From Stramenopiles sp. TOSAG23-2 (Eukaryota; Sar): a DNA stretch of 30,373 nt. The notes below the pieces were generated by a model that saw nothing but the letters and a program-made list of their open reading frames with translations, was not told the DNA's origin and did no database searches. The stretch lies in NCBI GenBank assembly GCA_900128395.1, contig LT649383.1, positions 1-30,373 of the forward strand. The letters run 5' to 3'. Positions within the stretch are counted from its first letter, which is position 1. Each line of letters opens with the position of its first letter. Position numbers and translations under genes: made by a program. Shown in pieces: positions 7,157 through 15,633 of this stretch.

Positions 7157-8698
7157 ATGTCTAACCAAAAAACTTTAAGGAAAATATCTATGTCAGAAAT
7201 TAAAAAACATACGACACCCGATGATTGCTGGGTTGTATTAAATGGAAAAGTGTACGATTTGTCAACTTTCCATTCGGAGCATCCTGGTGGTTCTAGATTA
7301 ATTACGAACAATGCGGGAAAGGATGCTACTGCTCTATTTGCTCCTATACATCCTAAAGATATTACAGAAAGATTGTTACCTCCGGAAGCGTGCATTGGTA
7401 TTGTTGACGTAAGTACGGTAGTGCCTGATGATATCGTTGCTGGTAAAGAAAGTGCACCACCACGTGGCAACCAAGTGGCCAATAATACCGACAAAAATGA
7501 CAACAACAACCATACCGGAATTTATGTTAAACCAACTATTGATAAAATATTAAATATATACGATTTTGAATCTGTTGCTGCAAATACCATGACCGAAGAA
7601 GGTTGGGGATATTATTCCTCAGGTGCTGATGATGAAATTACTTTGCGTGAAAATCATACTGCATTTCAACGTATATGGTTTAAACCACGAGTAATGGTCA
7701 ATGTAAAAGATGTGGATATATCTAGTAAAATTTTAGGGTACAACACATCTATGCCGGTTTATTTTACGGCAACGGCACTTGGTAAATTAGCACATGAAGA
7801 TGGGGAATTGGCGATTTCAAGGGCTGCAAATAAATCTAGATTAATATATATGTTGCCAACATTGAGCTCGTATACTTTGGATGAAATGTTGGAAGTGCGT
7901 GGGCCGGATCAAATACAATTTGGTCAGTTGTATGTTAACGCGGAGCGATCACGTTCAAAAGAATATGTGGAAAAACTGGAAAACGGTGGCTGCAAAGCTT
8001 TATTTATAACGGTGGATGCACCGCAACTAGGTAGGCGGGAGAAAGATATGCGGAATAAATTTACTGAAGATGCCGATGTGCAAAAAGATGATGATGTACA
8101 ACGCGATGAAGGGGTTGCAAAAGCAATTAGTGCATTTATTGATCCAAGTTTGTCATGGGATGATTTGCCATGGTTTCAGAGTATAACTGAAATGCCAATC
8201 GTATTAAAAGGTGTGGCATGTGGCTTAGATGCTGTGCAAGCATATAAATATGGTGTACAAGGAGTTGTTCTAAGTAATCACGGCGGTAGACAATTAGATA
8301 CAGCAAGGTCTGGAATTGAAATTTTACCGGAGGTTGTGACTGCCTTGAGTAATCATGACCCAAATTGGAGGAAGCAATTTCAAGTATATGTTGACGGTGG
8401 TGTCAGGCGTGGTAGTGATATATTTAAAGCCCTTGCGCTCGGTGCAACAGCTGTCGGGATAGGTCGCCCAGTGTTGTACAGCTTAGCATCGTATGGGCAA
8501 CCAGGCATTGAGCGTATGGTCGAATTGCTGAAAGATGAATTAATAATGTGCATGAGATTGATGGGTTGTCCAACCATTGCAGATATAACTGCTGATCATG
8601 TAATAGCAAAGAACCTAGATTCGCATATACCTGCGCAAGCAAGAGATCATTTGCATTTAGGTGTATATGAACCTATGAAGAGTATAAGTAAACTGTAG
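7157..8698 (+). CDS. CYB2: L-lactate dehydrogenase (cytochrome), flavocytochrome b2 type (copy 1)
   Basis: Oxidises L-lactate to pyruvate through FMN and passes electrons through a fused b5 heme to cytochrome c. The product has 513 residues from the ATG at 7157; the in-frame TTG at 7148 is not credible in a eukaryote. Residues 8-85 form a cytochrome b5 domain with HPGG (His42) and His65 as likely heme ligands. A polar hinge (about 95-125) leads into the FMN-binding alpha-hydroxyacid oxidase barrel. Its catalytic set is present: YYSSGADDE (152-160), QLYVN (Tyr259), TVDAPQLG (Asp287), IVLKGV (Lys351) and SNHGGRQLD (His375, Arg378). DGGVRRG and GRP mark the FMN phosphate site. No clear mitochondrial presequence precedes the b5 domain, so an intermembrane-space location as in yeast is not supported by the N-terminus. 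Other hydroxyacids remain possible substrates. Residue 120 in the hinge is Thr here and Ala in copy 2. Confidence 0.93.
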   Translation: MSNQKTLRKISMSEIKKHTTPDDCWVVLNGKVYDLSTFHSEHPGGSRLITNNAGKDATALFAPIHPKDITERLLPPEACIGIVDVSTVVPDDIVAGKESAPPRGNQVANNTDKNDNNNHTGIYVKPTIDKILNIYDFESVAANTMTEEGWGYYSSGADDEITLRENHTAFQRIWFKPRVMVNVKDVDISSKILGYNTSMPVYFTATALGKLAHEDGELAISRAANKSRLIYMLPTLSSYTLDEMLEVRGPDQIQFGQLYVNAERSRSKEYVEKLENGGCKALFITVDAPQLGRREKDMRNKFTEDADVQKDDDVQRDEGVAKAISAFIDPSLSWDDLPWFQSITEMPIVLKGVACGLDAVQAYKYGVQGVVLSNHGGRQLDTARSGIEILPEVVTALSNHDPNWRKQFQVYVDGGVRRGSDIFKALALGATAVGIGRPVLYSLASYGQPGIERMVELLKDELIMCMRLMGCPTIADITADHVIAKNLDSHIPAQARDHLHLGVYEPMKSISKL

Positions 8699-9200
8699 AA
8701 GGAAAGAAAAGGAGATTGTTATTTTCATTTTTTTAAATAATTAATTTATATATTCGTAATATACTAGTATACATCATCATTATACGCATAATTATCATAT
8801 CATATCATAGGGGAGGAACATTTGCATTATCATTACTATTTTGTTTGGGTGGTAGGGTGGAGTTTTGATTAAAATTTTATTTTATAAGTAATAAACCAAT
8901 TTTTATAAAAGAAGATATATAGTTTAAATTATACGTATACCATACTATGATAGTTATATGTGCATATTATATGGTGCATCATTTATATATGAGCTGATAA
9001 TAAGTGTCGTACGAAGTGTTCAATAATAATGATATCATGAGTCAATTTTAAAATACAGAACTAAAAAATTATATGATAATACGCTTCATATGCGTAATTA
9101 AAAAAGTAGATTACTATTTCATTTTACGTATACTGGTATATTCGTATATTATATATATATATATTATATATATATATTATACGTGCACACATTACTTTTC
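8699..9200. other. Convergent AT-rich gap (copy 1)
   Basis: About 500 bp between the 3' ends of the lactate dehydrogenase and carrier genes. It is AT-rich with a (TA)n tract near 9147-9180 and one GC-richer patch near 8810-8870. No gene or RNA was seen. Confidence 0.6.
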
Positions 9201-10061
9201 TTAATCAAACATATCTCTTAATTGTTCTAATACGACAAAAATGATTACAACCCTAGGTCCAATACGTGCATAATTTGGCCCAAAGCCTTTCCATAAGGCT
9301 AACGCACCTTCTGATTTAGCTGTCTTCGTGAAACAATCCAACATATTATTATATTTACCTTCAGTAGCGGAACTATTCATCAATCTACTTCTTGCAACAT
9401 CAAATGGATTCATACACCAACAACTAACAATACCAGCAACTAATGCTGCTGTTACATGCACTTTTATTGAAGACCCTGTACTTTCAATAAAGACATATTT
9501 TAATATACCTTGTTTAACATCATCATAAATGGCCAACTCCGACATAGCCCCAACACACGCTCTTGAAGCCGCAGGAATTGTCCCTCGATAAAAACCAAAA
9601 ATCCCATCATTTTTTATAATATCACGAATAATTTTTGCCATTTTAGGTCGTTTATTAGGGTCCCTTGTATTGTCTGCCATCATGCGAACTTTTAAAACGT
9701 CACTTGGTACAGCGAATGCACTACTACATGTACCGGATATAGCACCAGCTAATATTTTTTTCCATAGTGGGCAGTTACCACTTGAATCCACTCCTAAACG
9801 CTTTTTAATCGGTTCGTAGGAACCATACCTAGCACTACCGTAAGTCATTTGTCGTATCAACGCAGGCGACAAGCCTTTCCATAAAGCCCGAACGCCCTCT
9901 TTTCGCGATATTTGCTTAACAGCATCAAAAACACCCCCATACATTTTCTTCGCACCAAGTTCACCGGATAGTTGTAAACGAGTTTTAACAACGTCTATTG
10001 GGCACGTAATGCATTCTGCGGTACAACAAGCAACGCATGAGAACGCAAAGCCTTTTAACAT
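9201..10061 (-). CDS. Mitochondrial carrier family protein, UCP/dicarboxylate/oxoglutarate branch (copy 1)
   Basis: The 286-residue product has the three tandem two-helix modules of the SLC25 family, which exchange metabolites across the mitochondrial inner membrane. The signature P-x-D-x-x-K/R-x-R occurs three times: PIDVVKTR (21-28), PSDVLKVR (119-126) and PFDVARSR (219-226). Each module also has the matching downstream part (ALWKG, GFYRG, ALWKG). The segment IRQMTYGSARYGSYEPIKK is typical of the branch that includes uncoupling proteins and dicarboxylate and oxoglutarate carriers. The exact substrate cannot be read from the sequence. No cleavable presequence is expected. The start ATG at 10061 sits directly before the first helix. 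The gene converges on the lactate dehydrogenase gene and diverges from the BAR-like gene. Confidence 0.93.
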   Translation of the reverse strand: MLKGFAFSCVACCTAECITCPIDVVKTRLQLSGELGAKKMYGGVFDAVKQISRKEGVRALWKGLSPALIRQMTYGSARYGSYEPIKKRLGVDSSGNCPLWKKILAGAISGTCSSAFAVPSDVLKVRMMADNTRDPNKRPKMAKIIRDIIKNDGIFGFYRGTIPAASRACVGAMSELAIYDDVKQGILKYVFIESTGSSIKVHVTAALVAGIVSCWCMNPFDVARSRLMNSSATEGKYNNMLDCFTKTAKSEGALALWKGFGPNYARIGPRVVIIFVVLEQLRDMFD

Positions 10062-10658
10062 GTTCTAACAATAATATCGTTGTTTATGTTTTTTAAATAT
10101 ATAAAGCATGGAGGGATGTGCGCGCGTGTGTGTTCCGGTATATATATAAGGTTGCAATATTAACACTATTACTTATTCCAAAACAACTTTGTAATATTAT
10201 AATTTCTCTCCCCTCTCTCACTTTAAATAATTATTATTATAGATGATATGCACACATGCACTACATGTATAGGGAATTATATATTTATCAGTTTAAGTGT
10301 TTAAGTATTTTAATATATTAATCCTTAAGATGGCGAGGAGCACACCACACTATAACTAACACCACAACAGGTGGTATTACGTATAATATTTTATAATAAA
10401 TAATTCTGGCGGCAGCAATGTTACTCTGGTACAGTATTATAATTATTATTAGAATGATGTAATAAAAAATGGTTATTATTATAAATATAATTGAATTAAT
10501 AAAACCCACAAAGTTGCCAAACATATAATAATACCAAGGAATACAATAGTCGTATCCGGATATATCTATATCAATATATTTATAGAAGACAATAATATAA
10601 TATAATATACTAAAAGCAATAAGTGAATATAAAATAAACACGAGTTTATCAATTGGAA
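10062..10658. other. Divergent intergenic region, likely bidirectional promoter (copy 1)
   Basis: About 600 bp between the carrier and BAR-like start codons. It contains a CT-rich stretch (10204-10221), a short alternating GCGCG patch near 10120 and much A/T. A 68-codon hydrophobic minus frame (10318-10524) lies here but looks like compositional noise. The region probably serves both promoters. Confidence 0.55.
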
Positions 10659-12227
10659 ATGGAAACGTTAACACCGCGGCGTGGTAAATCAAATTCTACA
10701 TCTTCGCCATTCGCTGCTTTGCGCAGACACAGTTTACAGAAGAAAAACAAAAAAATAGTCGATGGTAAAACTATCAAAGACCCTGCATTTAAAGCATTAT
10801 TTCAGGACATTATGATGCTGGAAATTTTTTTAAATGATATGAATTTACAAGCTGTGAGATTGCTTGAAACAATGGGTCCTTTTTGTTTAAACTCGTTAAA
10901 AATGTCGGAGATGGTATGCGAGTTTGAAAATTGCGCAGAAGAGTACGAGAAAGATGCGCGTTTTTATCATGCAGTCGTCTCCTCGTCCATGGGAAGTGGA
11001 AGTGGTGATGGCTTTCAAAACTTTGTTGAAGAATTAGAGGATATGGTGTTTACCCCGATAAATCTACAATTAAATGCCATAAATGAGATGAAATTAAAAT
11101 TGGTGGAAAGGGAAAATATCAAAACTATTTTAGATAAAAAAGAGAAGGTTTTGAAGAAAATACGTAACATGAACACGAAAAAAGTAAAAAATTATAATCA
11201 GAAACTGAAAGAAAGTGAAGATGAATATAACAATCTCCTTCAAGAATACAATTCAGTGCATCAATATCTATTCGATACAATGAATGGCTTGTCTACATAC
11301 AAAGGGAGCATAGTATTGAATGTATTAAATGGTTTAAAAAAAGCACAATTAAGATTTTTTTCTAATGCGACTGCATCATTGCGCGTATGCGTAAAAAATT
11401 TAACTTCAAAGGATGATCGTACAGAATCTATATCAAAATCTGAATTATCGAAGGAATTGGATGACCGGGCATCAAAATCCATTATCAAAGTAGATGATAT
11501 ATTGAAACAAGTCCATTTAGAAGAAAAACAGGAAAAGGAAAAGCAAAGAAAAAACAAAAGAAAGGAGAGGCGAAAATCAAAAAATAATGGTAAAAATAAA
11601 CAGTCTGAACAAATACGAGAAATGAAAGTAGATGAAATAATTATACCCGTGGGGATCAAGCAAAGTTCTACAAATACAGCAAATCCATTGGTTCATGAAG
11701 AATCTATGCCATCAAATAATGAAGAAATCAATGAATCTGACGATAAATATAATAATAATAATAATAACGAAAGAGAAAGGATAACCAATGTAGACAAGAT
11801 GAATGTACAAAATGAAAAGAATTTTGAAGAAATGACACCATTACGTAAACGGTGGTTGGAAAAACAGAAAATTGCGGCAAAAAATAATAATAGAAGTGGA
11901 GACGATGATAATAATAAAGAGCAGGAAGTAAATGGGAATGGTGATGATGATATATTTTCGGATACGGACAATGATAACAAGATGCATTTAGAATCAAGAA
12001 GTATAACCGCAAATGATATAAAAGAGATACTAACGACATTAAAATTAAAATATGATGCAGGTCAAATAACAAAAGTGGATAAAAAGAAAGTGAAAAAATT
12101 ATTAAAAGGTGGAAAATTTAATGAAGCTATTGAATATATGGGTAACGCAATAACACAGAAATTACAAGATGATGAAGACAAGGCAAGACAGGTAAGAAAA
12201 AATAAAGATGATTTTACATTTGATTAA
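10659..12227 (+). CDS. BAR-like coiled-coil protein with long charged tail (copy 1)
   Basis: The product has 522 residues from the ATG at 10659; the in-frame TTG six bases earlier is not a likely start. Residues about 40-255 are helical and fit the pattern of a BAR domain, whose curved dimers bind and shape membranes: an early helix (FQDIMMLEIFLNDMNL), a central PINLQLN turn, then two long coiled-coil helices rich in Lys/Glu ending LNGLKKAQLRFFSNAT. This is a pattern match, not a certain assignment. A very basic Lys/Arg stretch follows (about 285-318), then a long disordered part with Asn and Asp runs. A helical C-terminal segment rich in Lys (about 450-510) closes the protein. No signal peptide or membrane helix is seen. 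It converges on the repeat-protein gene 418 bp downstream. The protein is identical in copy 2. Confidence 0.7.
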   Translation: METLTPRRGKSNSTSSPFAALRRHSLQKKNKKIVDGKTIKDPAFKALFQDIMMLEIFLNDMNLQAVRLLETMGPFCLNSLKMSEMVCEFENCAEEYEKDARFYHAVVSSSMGSGSGDGFQNFVEELEDMVFTPINLQLNAINEMKLKLVERENIKTILDKKEKVLKKIRNMNTKKVKNYNQKLKESEDEYNNLLQEYNSVHQYLFDTMNGLSTYKGSIVLNVLNGLKKAQLRFFSNATASLRVCVKNLTSKDDRTESISKSELSKELDDRASKSIIKVDDILKQVHLEEKQEKEKQRKNKRKERRKSKNNGKNKQSEQIREMKVDEIIIPVGIKQSSTNTANPLVHEESMPSNNEEINESDDKYNNNNNNERERITNVDKMNVQNEKNFEEMTPLRKRWLEKQKIAAKNNNRSGDDDNNKEQEVNGNGDDDIFSDTDNDNKMHLESRSITANDIKEILTTLKLKYDAGQITKVDKKKVKKLLKGGKFNEAIEYMGNAITQKLQDDEDKARQVRKNKDDFTFD

Positions 12228-12645
12228 TATTACTGAACTCACGCGTATATAGAAGTAATAGCATGCACTAGCGCTGCCGTATTAATATTTTAATTATATA
12301 AGTGGATCCGGATCCCGACGTTGAAGTCTTTTATCTCTATTCCTGAAATATCAATTTACATATTTTATTTATCAACATAAAAATATCCATAAAAAAAGGT
12401 GCAAAAATGTAGAATTTTTTACAAAAAATGCTCTGTAGACTTGCAAGACTAAGATCCTATTTAAAATAGTGGAAAAAGTGTCAAAATATGAAACAAATAA
12501 CACTATTCATAATGGATGTTGGCGTTAGAGCATGACATGTATCATACGTATAATTATATATAAAAAATTCTCTTACTTAAAATTTAAAAAGATTTTATTT
12601 ACTCATAAATATATATAATATGTAAACACTAAAAACGATGAATAC
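12228..12645. other. Convergent AT-rich gap (copy 1)
   Basis: About 420 bp between the BAR-like and repeat-protein 3' ends. It is AT-rich apart from a 12-bp perfect palindrome made of two GGATCC units (12304-12315). No gene was seen. Confidence 0.6.
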
Positions 12646-12883
12646 TTATAATAATATGTCAAAAGTAATTTCATAAAATGGAAAAGATATAACCGTATCC
12701 TCATGCAATTCCTTATATTGATTTCCGTATTTAAAAAATCCCGTTATGCTTATGCCCCGGTCCTCATCATGGAAGTTCTCAATTCTTGTATCGGTATAGA
12801 TATTTTTTTTTGATTGACCGACGTGCGTCAGAATAGAGTCATTCCTGATGTGTTCCTCATGCAATTCCTTATATTGATTTCCG
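12646..12883 (-). pseudogene. 3' fragment of the 52-residue-repeat gene, cut by the duplication edge
   Basis: It contains the unique 17-residue C-terminus and one complete 156-bp repeat unit (12700-12855), plus 28 bp of the next unit. At 12884 the sequence switches to the spacer. The intact gene in copy 2 (24418-25377) has five units and its own N-terminus. Beyond the edge the frame stays open into the spacer as far as an ATG at 13019, and a Met inside the fragment gives a short residual ORF. Neither is likely to be a functional product. Confidence 0.8.
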
Positions 12884-12978
12884 CGAAGGTAGTATATACA
12901 TCGATAGATATAAAAAGATAGTCGTCTATATAAAACACATCAATAAATTCTATATTAATAAAAAGATAATAAGAAACA

Positions 12979-13503
12979 ATGTATTCGTTATCTGACTTTG
13001 AAAAAGCAGAACGGAGCAACTGGTCATTAAAAATACAATCTTATATTATATATTTTATGATTACAACATGTTTGGGACCGTATCAAATAGGAAATGGTAT
13101 GAACGGGTGCAGATATTATGTCCCGCCGCAAACCATAAGCGACTGGAAGAAACATTACGAGTTATTTGGAGAGCCTCCAGTTAAAACAGCTGAATATATG
13201 CGGAGACGCGGAAGGAAACGCCGTATTAACAATATTGTACAAGACAGAATCATTCAAATAATAGAAGCAAATCCTGTATTATATCTAGACGAAATACAAG
13301 ACATTGTGCATGGAGAAACAAATACATGGTTTTCAATTCAGTCTATCTCTAATTGTTTGAAAAAAAATGGTTTTACACGTAAAGTCTTGGAAGAAAGAGC
13401 GGTACAAGCTTGCGAGGAAGAGCAGAGGCTGTACAAACATTGTTTAAGCTTGGTGCCAGACCCAAGAATGCTGATGTTCATAGACGAAACTCATAAATCA
13501 AGG
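12979..13503 (+). pseudogene. Truncated Tc1/mariner-IS630-type transposase
   Basis: Residues about 45-140 carry helix-turn-helix DNA-binding features: VPPQTISDWKKHYELFGEP, a basic RRRGRKRR stretch and a second helical segment ending SISNCLKKNGFTRKVLEER. RMLMFIDETH (163-172) gives the first catalytic Asp (169) of the DDE/D triad in its usual setting. Shortly after (about 13500) the family pattern stops. The remaining 37 codons of the open frame read antisense through the unknown minus-strand gene, so the second and third catalytic acids are missing. The reading frame starts with ATG at 12979. It lies in the spacer between the duplicated segments. I see no terminal inverted repeats. It cannot be active by itself. 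Confidence 0.75.
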
Positions 13504-13977
13504 GGTGACAGTTTCATTTGCTTCAATCTCACATACAAGGGATATGATATATTTTACAATGTCAACAGTATCCTTTTTGTTGCAAATGATATCTTTCGCA
13601 ATATTTTCACGTGAAACGTTATTATAATTGCTTATTCTTTCATCATATATAGTTTGATATGTGAAATTTGATAAATCGCATCGATTTGTTAAACGATACT
13701 CTGTAACAGTTTCATGGAGTTGTATCATTTCATCTTTACCTGGTAAAAGTATCAAAAGTAGATCACATAGATGTTTTGTGGCATCATTAGTCAAATTATT
13801 CTTGGTAATTTTTTTTTTTTTAATGTTTGTAAATGACGTCGCAGTCAGTGGTGGGTTTTTTGTCATGTTATCAATCTCTGTCGTAATTGTTTTTGTCTGT
13901 CTGTTTGTTTGTTTGTGTCTAGTATCTTTTACTTTTTGTTTGTTTGTATTTGTTTTTTGATTTGGTCTATTATACAT
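13498..13977 (-). CDS. Unknown protein frame spanning the left edge of copy 2
   Basis: The 159-residue frame has a disordered Asn/Thr/Lys/Gln-rich N-terminal half. Its C-terminal half (about 63-159) looks helical and protein-like: CDLLLILLPGKDEMIQLHE, later IVKYIISLVCEIEANE, ending VTP. The frame crosses 13789 without a break, which suggests that the sequence on both sides belongs together and that copy 2 is the native setting. The ATG at 13975-13977 exists only because of the c at 13975; upstream the frame stays open for 13 codons to a TAA without another ATG. The true start may thus lie in a lost 5' part. The 3' end abuts the broken transposase. I do not recognise the family, and it may be a remnant. 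Confidence 0.4.
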   Translation of the reverse strand: MYNRPNQKTNTNKQKVKDTRHKQTNRQTKTITTEIDNMTKNPPLTATSFTNIKKKKITKNNLTNDATKHLCDLLLILLPGKDEMIQLHETVTEYRLTNRCDLSNFTYQTIYDERISNYNNVSRENIAKDIICNKKDTVDIVKYIISLVCEIEANETVTP

Positions 13978-14477
13978 ATAGTCTTCTATGCTCCCGGTTC
14001 CCGCGTCGTCGTATTAAATATTTTTTAGTACAAATATCAAAATGGTATTTTTATGATTAAATATAATATATATAGTGTATTTAAATTAATTAGACTACAT
14101 AAAGTAAATATTTGCATAATTAGTATAGACACAGCATAAATACTATGTTAATGTTAGGGTTAGGGTTCATGCTCGTTTTTTGCTTTTTTGCCTTTTTGCG
14201 GTACCTCTCCCCCCCCCCGACCACCGGACCAAAAACGGAGCGGCTCTATATTAATAGTGTGGTGAGACACGGCACCATGACAAATTTATTAATGCATCAT
14301 TCACATCACAAATAATAGCACAAATATGGACTAAATATATGTATTTGTATGTTCACATTATTTATTTTAATAATAATAATAATATCCTTGATGCAAATTT
14401 AAAATCAAAAATGAAGATGCAAAAAACAAAATATTTAATCCCCTATACAACAATAAAAAGACGCTACTAGCTTTAAT
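13978..14477. other. Intergenic 5' flank of ankyrin gene (copy 2)
   Basis: Same content as 2206-2705: two TTAGGG units (14154-14165), a ten-C run (14209-14218), an (ATA)n run and AT-rich sequence. No gene was seen. Confidence 0.6.
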
Positions 14478-15269
14478 ATGTCACATCCAAATGAAAATAT
14501 TTTCTCTTGCTGTGTGGGGGGCTATAAAAGTGAAAGGCCATTGGTTTTATCCATCAAAATAATAAAGAGTAAGATTCAAAAGGCAGAAACAGAATTAAAA
14601 GAAGCAGATGGTGATGATGACGATGCTAAAATCGAAATAAAGAAATATAAAAGAATATTGGATTCTACACAACGCTTAAATGAAATAAAAAAGCTATTGT
14701 ATCGTGGTGAGTATGATGTTAATTGGCGCTCAAAGGAATTTCCAAATCATTCAGCTTTGCATCAAGCAGCGAAATTTGGACATAGCGATATCATTCACCA
14801 CTTATTGCGAGCGGGTTGGGATGTCAATAGACGAAATGAGTATAAACAAACACCATTGATGATGGCAGCCTTATTTGGAAATATACGATGTACAAAAGTT
14901 TTATTGAACATGGGTGCAAAAATGTTTATAAAAGATAAAACTGGATTCACTGCTATGGGATATTGTGAAAAAAATATAAAACAAAAAAATAAAAAAGAGA
15001 AATCCTGTACAAAAATTATGTCGATATTCCATGATTATTATGAGAAGCGTAAAGAAGCGCTTGAAGAATTCAAAGAAGAGGAAGAAAACATAGCAAGTGC
15101 ACAAAAAGATGCAAGGCAAGATCAAGAAGTGGATTTCGATGACAATAGTAATGACGACGATGATGAATTAGAGATAGAAGAAGAAGGGAGCGAGTATGAT
15201 GACGGTGAAGAAATGGATGATAATGATGACGACGACGATGGATATCAATCATTTTTTAATACATATTAA
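14478..15269 (+). CDS. Ankyrin-repeat protein with acidic tail (copy 2)
   Basis: Encodes the same 263-residue protein as 2706-3497: a charged helical N-terminal region, two clear and one degenerate ankyrin repeats (about 90-175), and a 50-residue Asp/Glu-rich tail. Because the 5' flank is also duplicated for about 690 bp, its proximal promoter is the same as in copy 1. What differs is the sequence further upstream: here the unknown minus frame and transposase fragment, in copy 1 the Rpt2 3' flank. Both copies look intact. Confidence 0.85.
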   Translation: MSHPNENIFSCCVGGYKSERPLVLSIKIIKSKIQKAETELKEADGDDDDAKIEIKKYKRILDSTQRLNEIKKLLYRGEYDVNWRSKEFPNHSALHQAAKFGHSDIIHHLLRAGWDVNRRNEYKQTPLMMAALFGNIRCTKVLLNMGAKMFIKDKTGFTAMGYCEKNIKQKNKKEKSCTKIMSIFHDYYEKRKEALEEFKEEEENIASAQKDARQDQEVDFDDNSNDDDDELEIEEEGSEYDDGEEMDDNDDDDDGYQSFFNTY

Positions 15270-15314
15270 TCGGGGGCACAAATGTGTCAATGACGCCCAT
15301 GACAGGAATTATAA

Positions 15315-15437
15315 ATGTGGAGGTTGATGAATAAATTGCAAAATTTTATGTTGGGTTTTAGAGGAGAATTGACAAGAGCTCAAATTGAAGAGCATGGTAG
15401 AGTTAGAGTTGAACGAAAGACAAAATCGAAGGTTTGA
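15315..15437 (+). CDS. Possible 40-residue small protein (copy 2)
   Basis: Identical to the candidate at 3543-3665: ATG after an in-frame TAA, a product with a basic C-terminus, and no known family. It lies in the convergent gap of about 360 bp between the ankyrin and FERM-WW genes, which otherwise holds nothing I recognise. Confidence 0.3.
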   Translation: MWRLMNKLQNFMLGFRGELTRAQIEEHGRVRVERKTKSKV

Positions 15438-15633
15438 GTGCATTGAAAGTTGACACATCAAAATGTATTTTTGGTTCAATCGTTATTTTGACAATTGCTT
15501 GATTATGATCGGAAATGTTTATCCGTAATTTTTGAGCATAGTATTAACCGCGGGATGTAAAATTATTTTCGACGAGTATATTTTTTAATTAAGAAACCTC
15601 TCTTAGATTTTAAAAAATCCATAATCATTCTTT

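Larger units (their letters stand above)
2017..12883 (+). repeat. Segmental duplication, copy 1 (10,867 bp)
   Basis: Base-for-base repeat of 13789-24655 in direct orientation at a constant offset of 11,772, so there is no net indel. The left edge lies between c2016 and a2017 (other copy t13788/a13789), and the right edge between g12883 and c12884 (other copy g24655/t24656). Two differences were seen: t2203 versus c13975, and a7514 versus g19286. Homopolymers such as the ten-C run match exactly. Both edges of this copy break reading frames that stay open in copy 2, so this is probably the derived copy. Confidence 0.97.

Noticed and set aside
10318-10692. 124-residue hydrophobic minus-strand frame
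   Set aside because: It starts at TTG inside the BAR-like gene; the first ATG (10524) leaves 68 residues of Ile/Tyr/Phe-rich sequence, as expected from A/T composition. No family features.
12304-12315. Doubled GGATCC palindrome as a cloning scar
   Set aside because: It occurs in both duplicated copies within otherwise native AT-rich sequence, and no vector sequence is seen.
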